From: Phosphoribacter sp037045055
Lineage (GTDB): Bacteria > Actinomycetota > Actinomycetes > Actinomycetales > Dermatophilaceae
NCBI GenBank assembly: GCA_037045055.1
Contig: JBAOHJ010000003.1
Coordinates: forward strand, 62,001 to 126,000
Reading direction: 5' to 3'
Length of the DNA: 64,000 nucleotides
Under the pieces are notes generated by a model, which did no database searches, was not told where the DNA came from, and saw nothing but the letters and a program-made list of their open reading frames with translations. Shown here piece by piece: positions 1-8,959 of this stretch. Numbering within the stretch: the first letter of the stretch is position 1; each line of letters opens with the position of its first letter. A program made the position numbers and the translations under genes.

Positions 1-1066
1 CGCCTTTAAATTCAAGCCCGAGCAGGGTCGAAGCCAGTTCGCCCGGCAGCATCCGGGACAAAACGGACAGTTGGTCAATGGCAATTTCGGGTTGTTGCCG
101 GATATGTTGCAGCAAACCCTCTTCTTCTGCCGATAGATCGAGCAGCAATTGCGTCTGCCTGATGGAGCGTTTTGCCATTTTCCTCCCAGCGCATGGATTC
201 TGCAATATCTGCTGCGGATAACGGTCAGTCTGGCGCTGTTGTTCTGAATCAGGTAGTTGCAGCCGGCACTTTTAGGGTCGTTGATGCGGCCGGGCACGGC
301 AAAAAGATCGCGCCCGTAGTCGACGGCCAATTGGGCCGAAATCATGGAACCGCCGGAAGCGGCTGTTTCCACGACCACCAAGGCGTCGCACATGCCGGCA
401 ATGATCCGGTTGCGCATGGGAAAATGTTCCCGGTCCGGGTTGGCACTGTGGATATATTCCGTCAATAATCCGCCGTTTTCGATCATTTTCAGGGCCACGC
501 TGCGGTGCTGTTTGGGATAAATGCTACCCAGACCGTGGCCCAGCACGCCGATATTCGGAACATCCGTCATATTGGATTTTCGGTGTGCCGTTATGTCAAT
601 TCCGTATGCTAATCCGCTTATTATCAATACATTATACGGTTTTAGATCCTTCTATTATTTCTTCGCAGGCATACTTTCCATAATCGCCGGGTTGTCGGGT
701 ACCCACAATGGCTACGATGCGTTCACTATTGAGCAGTCGGGAAGAAGAACCTTTAAAAAACAGCATGACAGGGCCGTCGGCGCATTGTTTCAGGCGGGTC
801 GGGTAGCGTTCGTCCGTATAAAAAACGGCTTCGACCTTGTTTTTTTCCAAAAATTCCAGTTCGCGTTCGGCAAGATGCAGGGAGGGCGCCGATAAAATGG
901 CATTGGTCACAACCAGCCCGATACCGGGTATTTTGAGAAGTTCCTTGCGCGAAGCCCTGAAAACGCCTTCCGCGCTGCCACAGTAACTTACTAGATTTTT
1001 AGCAGTGAGCGCCCCCACCTGGGGAACGAGGGTCAGGGCTATTTGATATAGCAGATTATCATTCAT
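1..1066 (-). CDS. dprA: DNA-processing protein DprA (frameshifted, 3' end outside window)
   Basis: DprA/Smf binds incoming single-stranded DNA and loads RecA during transformation. The ATG at 1066 opens a helix-hairpin-helix N-terminus (motif KIPGIG), followed by the Rossmann-like core: IVAIVGTRQPGDYGKYAC, then SGLAYGID, GVLGHGLGSIYP, ENGGLLTEY, MRNRIIAGM and VVETAASGGS. The C-terminal winged-helix part (LDLSAEEEGLL) runs off base 1. Three reading-frame breaks, near 647, 225 and 165, interrupt an otherwise well conserved protein, so I read them as sequencing errors, not decay. The gene lies in the moderate-GC Bacteroidota-like segment. Family identification is firm; exact breakpoints are approximate. 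Confidence 0.85.
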
Positions 1067-1154
1067 AAAGTCTGGAGTACGAAGCGTGATGATTAAAGGG
1101 ACGATATTTTCCCGTATTTTTATCCCGTAAAAATAAGAAATCAAACTCCTAAAC

Positions 1155-1785
1155 ATGAAATTCCCACGCGCAGAATCTTTGATTATTCTCGTTTTTTTTG
1201 GTTGCGTCGTCCTTTGGGGTATATCTAAATGCTCTTCCCGTCGCTCCGACCTTGTTCGCCGCGTACACGAAATGACCGACGAGGACACGGAAGACCGTCC
1301 CGTTCGCCGGGATACGATCCGTCTGCCTGCGCAGCAACCGGTACAAGTACAAACGCCTGTCAATACCCAACAGCCGGGTCAGCAACCGGTAAGCACCACC
1401 GCCCCGCCGCCGGTACCGGCCGGTACCACAGCCTTCGCCTGTCGTCATACCGGGCACCAAACCGGCCCGCCCTACCATCAGCAATGAGACCCAAAGCAGT
1501 GCTCCGGCTGCTTCCGGGGTCAAATATTCCACGCTGTATGTCACGATCGACGGCTTGAAAGTGCGCAAACAACCCAATTTGAAAGGGGAGGTGCTGGAAA
1601 CCTTAAAACTCTATGATCCGGTATCTTTTTTGAACCAAAAAAGTGAAAAAGCGGAAGAAATCAGCCTGGGCCTCGAAAAAGTAACGGATCACTGGGTGAA
1701 AATCCGAACCAAAGCCGGTAAAGAAGGCTGGGTATTCGGCGCCGGGGTGCATTATTATAAAATGAAAAGAAAGGGTGTAATGTGA
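1155..1785 (+). CDS. SH3-domain protein with N-terminal membrane anchor (frameshifted)
   Basis: The ATG at 1155 begins a short charged start and one hydrophobic segment (LIILVFFGCVVLWGI), then a Pro/Gln-rich linker with repeated QQP. After a one-base break near 1425 the frame continues through TISNETQSSAPAASG into a bacterial SH3-like domain (STLYVTIDGLKVRKQPNLKG ... HWVKIRTKAGKEGWVFG). Such proteins sit at the cell envelope and the SH3 fold probably binds peptidoglycan or protein partners. It is divergent from dprA and directly precedes the VanZ-like gene, whose GTG overlaps its end. Specific function unknown. Confidence 0.7.
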
Positions 1786-2222
1786 AAAGTAGTTATCCGT
1801 TATTGGTTATTGCGTTATCCGTGTTGATAATACAAGACGAATCTGTTTCAAATGATAAAAGCCTATCTGCCTGGCCCTGTTGTGGTTGTTGTTTATTACC
1901 GGTCTTTCTGTAATGCCGGGCGTTCAATTACCCGCTTTTCATCTTGTTTTCAGCCGATAAACTGGCGCATGCTGTTGTCTACGGCGTTTTAACCTGGCTT
2001 TTGCTGCGCGCCTATACGCGTACCCGGCAGGCACCGCTATCATTCGGGAAAGAAATTCTTAGTGCTTTGTTTATCAACGATTTATGGCGTATTTGATGGA
2101 ATTTGTGCAATTCGCGTTTATTCCGGGCCGGTTTTATGAATATGACGATATGCTGGCCAATGCCGTTCGGCTCCGTGATGGGTTGGGTGTTTGTTCAGTG
2201 CATCGAAAATCGTCAACTCTAA
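1782..2222 (+). CDS. VanZ-like membrane protein (frameshifted)
   Basis: Conceptual joining of three frames gives a small polytopic membrane protein of the VanZ-like family: an N-terminal hydrophobic helix, then FSADKLAHAVVYGVLTWLLL, a basic loop (RAYTRTRQ), and LMEFVQFAFIPGRFYEYDDM, the acidic signature of VanZ-like proteins (E..Q ... R.....DD). The likely start is the GTG at 1782, overlapping the upstream SH3 gene, and the stop is TAA at 2220-2222. At least three frame breaks occur (near 1905, 2080 and 2185). The biochemical role of this family outside glycopeptide resistance is unclear. Confidence 0.6.
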
Positions 2223-2272
2223 CCCAATTATCCCATAAACAATTATATTATCAACTTATATCACAATTTAAT

Positions 2273-2794
2273 ATGGCACTGAATATCACTATACCCTTGT
2301 CACGACATTCATCCCGCAATTTGGCGAAGACTGTTTTTTGGCCGAAAATGCCACCATCATCGGCGATGTGGTGATGGGCGACCAATGTTCCGTATGGTTT
2401 CAGGCGGTGGTGCGCGGCGACGTCAATTTTATCCGCATCGGCAACAAGGTCAATATACAGGACGGCGCCATTTTGCACGGCACGTACCAAAAATGCGGCA
2501 CCACCATCGGCAACAACGTCAGCATCGGCCACCGCGCGCTCGTGCATGGCTGCACCCTGCACGACAATGTGCTGGTCGGCATGGGCGCCATCATCATGGA
2601 TCGAAGCCGTGGTGGAAGAAAACTGCCTGATTGCTGCCGGAGCCGTTATTTTGGAAAAAACCGTTTGCCACTCCGGCGGCGTATACGCCGGCGTACCGGC
2701 CCGGCGGGTGAAGGAGATGACGCCGGAATTATTCAAAGGCGAGGTGCTGCGGATCGCGAATAATTATGTGTTGTATTCGGGGTGGTTTAAGTAG
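2273..2794 (+). CDS. Gamma-class carbonic anhydrase family protein (frameshifted)
   Basis: A left-handed beta-helix (hexapeptide repeat) protein of the gamma-carbonic anhydrase/YrdA family. Conserved blocks are GEDCFLAENATIIGDV, SVWFQAVVRGDVNFIRIG, NIQDGAILHGTY, the histidine motif IGHRALVHGCTL and GMGAIIMD; after a one-base insertion near 2602 it continues as EAVVEENCLIAAGAVI ... GVPARRVKEM. Histidines expected as zinc ligands are present in LHGTY, GHRALVHGC. A second break lies near 2300, just after the ATG at 2273. The length, about 170 residues when joined, fits the family. Enzymatic activity is not assured, since many members are acyltransferase-like or uncharacterised. Confidence 0.8.
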
Positions 2795-3126
2795 GGGTGA
2801 TGCTAAACAGGCTCCATCATTTGTACCTGTAAAGTATATCCAAGCATTTGAATCAATTCTTCGCACTCCTCCCAGGAAAGGCCAAAGGCCCTGCTGGCGC
2901 ATAGGCTGTCCAACCCTTAACCCGAGCGGCGCTGGCGCGTCGGCTTTGCCGCGTGCCGCTTATCCGCGCCGGCTGTGCCGGCAAACGTCCAGCAGGATGC
3001 CATCCTTCACACAAAACACCACTTCCTCCCTACCCAAGCGTACCCTCAAATTATTTTAAAACACTATTTCCCAAATAAAAAACAAATTGTAGTTTTGTTG
3101 CAATCATCACAACAACGCTATCATTT
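2795..3126. other. Gap with possible remnant of a small minus-strand ORF and a GC-rich repeat
   Basis: No intact gene is visible in this 330-bp gap. On the minus strand, two short stretches read like one small protein (LGREEVVFCVKDGILLDV near 3045-2990 and LSWEECEELIQMLGYTLQVQ near 2880-2820). They are separated by about 90 bp of locally GC-rich sequence with small inverted repeats (GCCGGCTGTGCCGGC at about 2967-2981). It could be a small gene interrupted by a palindromic intergenic repeat, or chance plus sequencing error. I assign no function. Confidence 0.3.
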
Positions 3127-3995
3127 ATGAAAAAAGAACTCATCGACGAACTCTTCCAAAAATTCGAGGCTGCCTGCTACCGCCTCGAAGGCATTGAATG
3201 CTGGAGCGCCCGCGAACTCCAGGTCATTCTTGGTTATGCCGAGTGGCGACAATTTTCTCAACGCCATTGACAAGGCCAAAAATGCCTGCGAAGGCGCCGG
3301 CGAAAAAGTGGAGCATCATTTTGCTGACGTCGGGAAAATGATCGAACTCGCCAAAGGCGCTCAACGCCGCATCGAAGATTTGGCACTCACCCGTTACGCC
3401 TGTTACCTGATCGCCCAAAACGGCGACCCGACCAAAAAACCTGAAATCGCCTTTGCGCAAACCTATTTTGCGTTTCCAAACGCGCAAACAGAAGAACTCA
3501 TCGAGCAACGCTTGCTCGACCGTGACCGTGTGACTGCCCGCGAAAAACTTTCCAAAACCGAAAACAAACTTTCGGGTATTATCTACGAACGCGGTGTAAA
3601 CGAACAAGGTTTTGCCATCATCCGCTCCGAAGGCGACAAAGCCCTGTTCGGCGGGCGCAATACCCACGACATGAAACGCACATTGGCCGTGCCCGATGGG
3701 CGCCCGCTTAGCCGATTTTCTGCCCACGCTGACGATCAAAGCCAAAGATTTCGCCGCAGAACTTACCAGCCACAATGTGGTGGATAAAAACCTGCATGGA
3801 CAACACGCTATCCAGCGCGAACATGTAGACAACAACCTGGCGGTGCGTAAAATATTACAGGAACGCGGTGTGCAGCCTGAAGCGCTTCCTCCTGCCGAAG
3901 ATGTCAGGAAAGTGGAACGCCGACTCAAATCAGACGACAAAAAAGCCCTGAAAAAACCGGATAAAATAAAAAAACTGCCACCTGAACACCTGTAA
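3127..3995 (+). CDS. dinD: DNA damage-inducible protein D family (frameshifted)
   Basis: The ATG at 3127 starts MKKELIDELFQKFEAACY and continues with ECWSARELQVILGYAEWRQF, the Bro-N/DinD-type N-terminus. It then reads NAIDKAKNACEGAG, HHFADVGKMIELAKGAQR, and the C-terminal half KNLHGQHAIQREHVDNNLAV. Length when joined (about 288 residues) is close to E. coli DinD. Two one-base breaks (near 3240 and near 3697) split it. In E. coli DinD is SOS-induced and inhibits RecA filament activity; whether this homologue does so is inference. The gene stands alone between two repeat-bearing gaps. Confidence 0.8.
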
Positions 3996-4021
3996 CGGGG
4001 CAAAAACGACCATAATAATGT

Positions 4022-4302
4022 AGGGTTTATAAGTTTATAGTTTATGTGAATAATGGGCTACCACGAGTCCAAATCACCGCCGAAAATATGGTTAAAACTG
4101 TCTCAACCCGGGTGTCATTCTGAGGCGGCACGCCGCCTCAGAATGACACCCGGGTGAGGCTAAATTTTATTCATTTCTAGCAACAGTGATTCACTTGAAT
4201 GCCTGATTTGCAATTTTATGAGGCAGGATAAGGGAAGAGCGTCGCGCAAGCACTTTATGAGTGGCCGCTCATAAACCCATAAACTATAAACTCATAAACC
4301 CT
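4022..4302. repeat. 281-bp segment bounded by 25-bp inverted repeats
   Basis: The arm at 4022-4046 (AGGGTTTATAAGTTTATAGT...) is repeated in inverted orientation at 4278-4302 with 24 of 25 positions matching. The segment between has no ORF, contains a strong hairpin at 4102-4158, and the right arm reaches into the last codons of the convergent glycosyltransferase gene. It has the look of a small non-autonomous inverted-repeat element or a pair of terminators in a convergent gap. No target-site duplication is obvious. Confidence 0.5.
4102..4158. terminator. Long perfect hairpin, bidirectional terminator or palindromic repeat
   Basis: CACCCGGGTGTCATTCTGAG-type arms of about 27 bp pair almost perfectly around a 2-base loop (AC at 4130-4131), with one bulged A at 4105/4106. 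It lies between the convergent dinD and glycosyltransferase genes, so a bidirectional terminator is reasonable. No T-tract follows, so it may instead be a dispersed intergenic palindrome. Confidence 0.5.
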
Positions 4303-5945
4303 CCACCCTTAACAACCACACCGGCTCCAGACTTGTCGCCCTGGTTGCGGGATTCAAAAAGCGGGCGTTGAGCAGCGCCGCCTGGAAATGCCCCATTTCA
4401 TACACCGTTTCGTACCGCACGCCTGCCGTGTTCAATTCGTTTTTGCCTTTTTCATTGGTGTACACCCACACTTCACCCAAATTGCGGGCGGTCTGACGCA
4501 CTTGTTCGGCGCTGTCCATTCTTTGAGAGATGGTTTGGCTGTAAAAATCCAGGGCATGACCGTGCCGCCTAAAAAAGACAATTTTATCTTTAGGGATACC
4601 TTGTTCGTGCAGATAACGCCCGATGGTCGCAGTACTTTGATAAGGCAACAAACGCGGGTAAATGATAATTGACTGTAAAACCCGTGAGCAGGGCAACCAT
4701 TATGCCGCGTTGCACGAAGACGTCCGAGTCTATTTTTAAAGGATTTTGAACGATGCGCAGCAGCAAAAAAGCAGTACCTGTAATCATAACGACCCAAGGT
4801 GGCAGATTTCCCGAAAAACAAAACCCAACAGCAGGAAAGCGGTGGCAAGGGCAATCAGGAAAACGGCGTAAGCAAGCATCACCCCAGCCGGCAGGAATAA
4901 TTGAAGGGCTATTTTCCGCCTTTTTTTTGTCGCCTTCCGCATTCAGCCAGGCGGCCAGCAGCACCGCCGCCCAGGGCAGGGTGACAAAAATGTAGTGCGG
5001 CAGTTTGTAATCGCGACATCGACAGGGCCACGAAACGTGAGCAGAAAACCGCCAATGGAATACGCTTCGGTCGCCTGCCGGCAAGCGAAATTTTTGCCGA
5101 AAGACTCTCGCTGCAGGCGGGTCCAAAGCGCGCCGATCAGCAGCAGCGACCAGGGCAAAAAAGCCCATAGGTACACGTGCAGGAAATAAAACGGCGAGGC
5201 ATCGTCTTTGCCAGCTCGTTCTCCCCCGGTGATGCGTCCGAAACTTTGTTCCCAGAAAGAAAAAATACAGACCCGAGACACCCGTTTCGACCGTTGAACA
5301 GCCTTCTCCGGGTGCAGCATCGAATTGCTGGTAAAGTCCCCAGCACATCGGGCGCCAGCACGCAGCGCCGTCACCGCCAATCCCACCAGCCATTGCCAGC
5401 GTGAAAATGCCGCGCCAATCGCGCTGGTCAGCAGCAAGTGCGGCGCCCACGGCAAAGCCGGCGATGACCAGTCCGATGGGGCCTTTGGCCAGCATGGCCA
5501 GCCCTACGCAAAAAGAACGCGCCCAGCAGGTTGTTCCAACGGCTTGAGTTGTTGCAGGTATTCGGCCAGTTGCCACACTGCGCAAGCGGTCATGCCGAGC
5601 AGCAGGGTATCGGTGCGTACGTCGTTGCAAATGATGACTAACACCCAGCGGAGGACGCCAGAATGAAGGCCGCCTGCCGGGCCGTTTTCTTGGAATAAAA
5701 CAGCAGGGCAAAACGGTAAACGGCCCACACACCGGCTGACTGCGGCCGAGCAGGGAGGGCAGTTTGTACGCCCAGTTGCTGACAGCCCAAACAGCAGCAA
5801 AGGAAATGCCGCAGACATCCAAAACAGCAGCGGCGGTTTGTCGAGGTAATCGGCGCCCCGGTGCTGCACCTGCAAGCCAGGAGCCGTTTTGCATCATTTC
5901 CATCGAAATGGATGCGTACTGCGACGCGTCTACGTCCATGACATC
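4292..5945 (-). CDS. ArnT/GT39-type glycosyltransferase (frameshifted, 5' end lost at junction)
   Basis: Polyprenyl-phosphate-sugar-dependent membrane glycosyltransferase. Near the truncated start it reads DVDASQYASISMEMMQNG and then GADYLDKPPLLFWMSA, the conserved Asp/Tyr-containing loop and DKPP motif of the GT39/ArnT family. Downstream are several hydrophobic segments (LWAFLPWSLLLIGALW, MLAKGPIGLVIAGF) and a soluble C-terminal domain (IVFFRRHGHALDFYSQTI). The frame changes at least five times over 1.6 kb, so the protein cannot be made as sequenced. The N-terminus stops at about 5945, where the sequence turns actinobacterial. Acceptor lipid or glycan is unknown. Confidence 0.75.
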
Positions 5946-5966
5946 GGATGCTAACGCAGTCGTCCT
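5936..5966. other. Chimeric junction, Bacteroidota-like to actinobacterial sequence
   Basis: Left of about 5945 the minus strand encodes the N-terminal part of a glycosyltransferase (DVDASQYAS). Right of about 5962 the plus strand encodes the C-terminal half of a GlnQ-type ATPase (VLDVMVGLAREGMTM). Both genes are cut mid-domain. GC content, codon use and frame integrity all change at this point. No integrase, tRNA, IS end or direct repeat is present. Assembly chimera is the simplest explanation. Confidence 0.75.
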
Positions 5967-6168
5967 CGACGTCATGGTCGGCCTGGCCCGCGAGGGCATG
6001 ACGATGATCGTCGTCACCCACGAGATGGGCTTCGCCCGCAAGGCCGCCCACCGGGTCGTGTTCATGGCCGACGGACAGATCGTCGAGGTGGCCACGCCCG
6101 ACGAGTTCTTCACCAACCCCCAGTCCAGCCGGGCGAAGGACTTCCTCAGCAAGATCCTCACCCACTGA
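5950..6168 (+). CDS. gluA: Amino-acid ABC transporter ATP-binding protein, C-terminal fragment
   Basis: Only the end of a GlnQ/GluA-type ATPase remains: VLDVMVGLAREGMTMIVVTH contains the switch histidine after the D-loop region, followed by EMGFARKAAHRVVFMADGQI and DFLSKIL. Walker A, the signature motif and Walker B are missing, lost at the junction near 5945-5962. The homologous reading begins around 5962; the first few codons belong to the join. It would couple ATP hydrolysis to uptake by the GluC/GluD permeases encoded downstream, with which it forms the usual gluABCD operon order. Confidence 0.85.
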   Translation, partial: ANAVVLDVMVGLAREGMTMIVVTHEMGFARKAAHRVVFMADGQIVEVATPDEFFTNPQSSRAKDFLSKILTH

Positions 6169-6215
6169 GCGCCTCGTCCCGAGGCATCGACCCAACCCCA
6201 CCAGGAGGAGCACCC

Positions 6216-7052
6216 ATGAAGTTCGGTCGGATGAGGACGGGCGCGGTCGCCGCCGTCGTGGCCCTCGGCCTGGCCGCGTGCGGCAGCAGCAGCAGCGGCA
6301 GCAGCAGTGGCACCGGCGGTGGGGGTGGCACCGTCAAGGTCGGCATCAAGTTCGACCAGCCCGGCCTGGGCCTGAAGGCAGGGTCGGACTACACCGGGTT
6401 CGACGTCGACCTGGCCAAGTACATCGCCAAGGAACTGAGCCTGGGCACCCCCGAGTTCGTCGAGGCGGTCAGCGCCCAGCGTGAGAACCTCATCGCCGCC
6501 GGACAGGTCAGGTACGTCGTCGGGACGTACTCGATCACCGACGCGCGCAAGGAGAAGGTCTCCTTCGCCGGCCCCTACTTCATCGCCGGCCAGGACCTGC
6601 TGGTGCGCGCCGACGACACCTCGATCACCGGCCAGGACGCCTCGCTCAACGGCAAGAAGCTCTGCTCGGTCAAGGGCTCCACGCCGGCCGAGAACGTCAA
6701 GAAGAACATCCCGGGCGTCCAGCTGCAGGAGTACAACACCTACACCCTGTGCGTCGACGCGCTGCTGGCCAAGAACGTCGACGCCCTCACCACCGACGAC
6801 ACCATCCTCGCCGGGTATGCCGCCCAGGCCGCGAACGCGGGCAAGCTCAAGGTCGTCGGCAAGCCCTTCACCAAGGAGAACTACGGCGTGGGCCTGAAGA
6901 AGGGCGACGTCGAGTTCTGCACCAAGGTCACCGACGCCATCAAGAAGTGGATGAGCAGCGGCGAGTGGAAGAAGGCCGTCGACGCCAACCTCGGCCCGGC
7001 GAAGTACACCCCGCCGGCCGGCAACCCGCCGACCCCGGCCGCCTGTTCCTGA
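6216..7052 (+). CDS. gluB: Glutamate-type ABC transporter substrate-binding lipoprotein
   Basis: A 278-residue extracytoplasmic solute-binding protein, family 3. The N-terminus has two basic residues, a hydrophobic core and the lipobox LAAC, followed by a Ser/Gly-rich tether (CGSSSSGSSSGTGGGGG), so it is a lipoprotein. The mature part has the expected blocks VGIKFDQPG, YTGFDVDLAKYIAKEL, AGQVRYVVGTYSIT, FAGPYFIAGQDLLV and the hinge-proximal KLCSVKGSTPAENV. A strong ribosome site (AGGAGGAG) lies 8 bases before the ATG. It sits 47 bp after gluA and delivers glutamate, aspartate or a related amino acid to GluC/GluD. Exact ligand is inference. Confidence 0.9.
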   Translation: MKFGRMRTGAVAAVVALGLAACGSSSSGSSSGTGGGGGTVKVGIKFDQPGLGLKAGSDYTGFDVDLAKYIAKELSLGTPEFVEAVSAQRENLIAAGQVRYVVGTYSITDARKEKVSFAGPYFIAGQDLLVRADDTSITGQDASLNGKKLCSVKGSTPAENVKKNIPGVQLQEYNTYTLCVDALLAKNVDALTTDDTILAGYAAQAANAGKLKVVGKPFTKENYGVGLKKGDVEFCTKVTDAIKKWMSSGEWKKAVDANLGPAKYTPPAGNPPTPAACS

Positions 7053-7147
7053 CCCGCACGCTCGACCGGCGACCGGACCGGGGCTGCCACCCGGCGTGAC
7101 GGCATACCCCGGTCCGGTCCCGGCGCGCCGCCCCCGGAAGGTCGCCC

Positions 7148-7813
7148 ATGGCTGAGTTGTTCTCGCAGTTCAACGTCCTGGCCGCGTTCGGCATCACCGT
7201 GCTGCTGGCGCTGCTGTCCGGGATCGGGGCGCTGGTCATCGGCACCATCGTGGCGATCTTCCGGGTGTCGCCGGTGGCGTTCCTGCAGAAGGTCGGCGCG
7301 CTCTACGTCAACGTCGTGCGCAACACGCCGCTGACGCTCATCATCGTGTTCTGCAACATCGGGTTCATCGTCAACCTGGGGCTGTCGGTGAGCGACAACA
7401 TCGCCCGGAACAACTTCGTCTGGGCGGTCATCGGCCTGTCCTTCTACCACGCCGCCTTCGTCTGCGAGGCGCTGCGCAGCGGGGTCAACACGGTGCCCGC
7501 GGGGCAGGCCGAGGCCGCACGTTCGGTGGGGTTGACCTTCATGCAGAGCCTGCGCGAGGTGCTGCTGCCCCAGGCCTTCCGGGGCGCGATCACCCCGCTG
7601 GGCAACACCGCGATCGCCTTGACGAAGAACACCACGGTCGCCACGGCCATCGGGGTCGCGGAGGTCAGCGGTCTGATGAAGGAGATGATCGAGTTCCGCA
7701 GCGACCTGCTCATCCCGATCTTCCTCATGGTGGCGCTGCTGTTCGTCCTGCTCACCCTGCCCATGGGACTACTGACGACCTACCTGTCCAACCGGCTGGC
7801 GGTGAAGCGATGA
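7148..7813 (+). CDS. gluC: Glutamate-type ABC transporter permease GluC
   Basis: A 221-residue inner-membrane permease of the His/Glu/Gln/Arg/opine family. It has about five hydrophobic segments and the cytoplasmic EAA loop (QAEAARSVGLTFMQSLREVL), which docks on the ATPase; LPQAFRGAITPLGN follows. The ATG at 7148 has an upstream GGAAGG. The stop overlaps the start of gluD by four bases (ATGA), indicating translational coupling. The 95-bp gap after gluB holds one copy of the octamer CGGCATAC (7100-7107). Confidence 0.9.
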   Translation: MAELFSQFNVLAAFGITVLLALLSGIGALVIGTIVAIFRVSPVAFLQKVGALYVNVVRNTPLTLIIVFCNIGFIVNLGLSVSDNIARNNFVWAVIGLSFYHAAFVCEALRSGVNTVPAGQAEAARSVGLTFMQSLREVLLPQAFRGAITPLGNTAIALTKNTTVATAIGVAEVSGLMKEMIEFRSDLLIPIFLMVALLFVLLTLPMGLLTTYLSNRLAVKR

Positions 7814-8760
7814 GCGCCTCGGTCCTGTTCGACAACCCCGGCCCGAAGGCCCGGGCTCGCCACCGGGTCACCGCACTGGTCAGCGCGATCGTCGTGGTGG
7901 CCGCCCTCGTCGTCGCGCTGGGCAAGCTCGGGGAGAAGGGCAACCTCGCCGCGGACAAGTGGACCCCGTTCCTCACCGCCGACATCTGGACGAACTACCT
8001 GCTCGTCCCCGGCCTGGTCAACACCCTCAAGGCCGCGGCGATCTCCATCGTCCTGGCCGGCCTCTTCGGGCTGGTCTTCGGGATGGGCCGGTTGTCGCAC
8101 AACGGGATCCTGCGGTGGGTGTCGACGGTCATCGTCGAGTTCTTCCGCTCCGTCCCGGTGCTCGTGATGATGTTCTTCACGTACTACTTCTGCCTGTACA
8201 ACACCAGCCTGCCCCCCGATGCGTTCCCGCTCGTCGCCGTCGTCACCGGCCTCACCCTCTACAACGGATCCGTGGTCGCCGAGCTCATCCGCTCCGGCGT
8301 CGGAGGGCTGCCCCGCGGCCAGTCCGAGGCCGGGCTGTCGATCGGCCTGACCCGCGGGCAGACCCTGCGCACGATCCTGCTCCCCCAGGCCATCACCGCG
8401 ATGCTGCCCGCCCTGGTCAGCCAGCTCGTCGTCGTGCTCAAGGACACCGCGCTGGGCCAGATCGTCACCTACCCGGAGCTGCTCAACACCTTCCAGCAGA
8501 TCGGCTCGTACAAGTCCAACGCCGTGCCCGCCCTCATCGTCATCGCGGCGATCTACGTCGTCATCAACTACCTGCTCACCAGCCTGGCCGCCCGGGTCGA
8601 GGCCAGGCTGCGGTCCAAGGGCCGCCCGACCATCCATCCCGGAGCCGCCGGCCCGGGCCAGGTCGCCCAGGTCGACGCCGGGCCCATCGACACGGCTCGC
8701 CACCACATGGACGAGACCGTCCTGCACGACGAGTACTCCGCCGACCACGACAAGCGGTGA
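7810..8760 (+). CDS. gluD: Glutamate-type ABC transporter permease GluD
   Basis: Second permease subunit, 316 residues, longer than GluC through an N-terminal cytoplasmic and periplasmic extension and a charged C-terminal tail (HHMDETVLHDEYSADHDKR). The TM core has the FGLVFGMGRLSHN and FFRSVPVLVMMFFTYY segments; the EAA loop is QSEAGLSIGLTRGQTLRTIL followed by LPQAI. It pairs with GluC to form the transmembrane pore and is the last gene of the transporter operon. The start overlaps the gluC stop. Confidence 0.9.
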   Translation: MSASVLFDNPGPKARARHRVTALVSAIVVVAALVVALGKLGEKGNLAADKWTPFLTADIWTNYLLVPGLVNTLKAAAISIVLAGLFGLVFGMGRLSHNGILRWVSTVIVEFFRSVPVLVMMFFTYYFCLYNTSLPPDAFPLVAVVTGLTLYNGSVVAELIRSGVGGLPRGQSEAGLSIGLTRGQTLRTILLPQAITAMLPALVSQLVVVLKDTALGQIVTYPELLNTFQQIGSYKSNAVPALIVIAAIYVVINYLLTSLAARVEARLRSKGRPTIHPGAAGPGQVAQVDAGPIDTARHHMDETVLHDEYSADHDKR

Positions 8761-8790
8761 GCCCGAGGGGCCCGAGGTCCATCTGTCGAG

Positions 8791-8888
8791 ACCAGTGGCT
8801 CGGATCGTCGACTTCGGCCCCGCTACTGGTCGGTAGGGGGACCAATGGCCTTTCCCTGGGAATGGCGCCCTGGCACCCTCACCAATAG
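8791..8888. promoter_or_regulatory. Four ACCARTRG boxes upstream of the etf-synthase operon
   Basis: The 199-bp gap between gluD and etfB has no ORF of note but carries four copies of ACCARTRG: ACCAGTGG at 8791, its reverse complement CTACTGGT at 8823, ACCAATGG at 8841 and ACCAATAG at 8881. The first two form an inverted pair (GACCAGT ... ACTGGTC). Repeated short boxes ahead of a five-gene operon suggest a transcription factor site. The factor is unknown. Confidence 0.4.
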
Positions 8889-8959
8889 GGTCGTCAGTGC
8901 ACCGACAGCGACGTCGGGCATCGCCCCAGCCCGCACCGACAAAGGCAGGTCCACCCGGC

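Noticed and set aside
172..895. Plus-strand open frames at the left end
   Set aside because: They lie opposite the conserved dprA frames on the minus strand and show no recognisable protein features.
5936..5966. Horizontal transfer of a Bacteroidota island into an actinobacterium
   Set aside because: There is no integrase, IS, tRNA or repeat at the join, both genes are cut mid-domain, and the error rate also changes; chimeric assembly is simpler.
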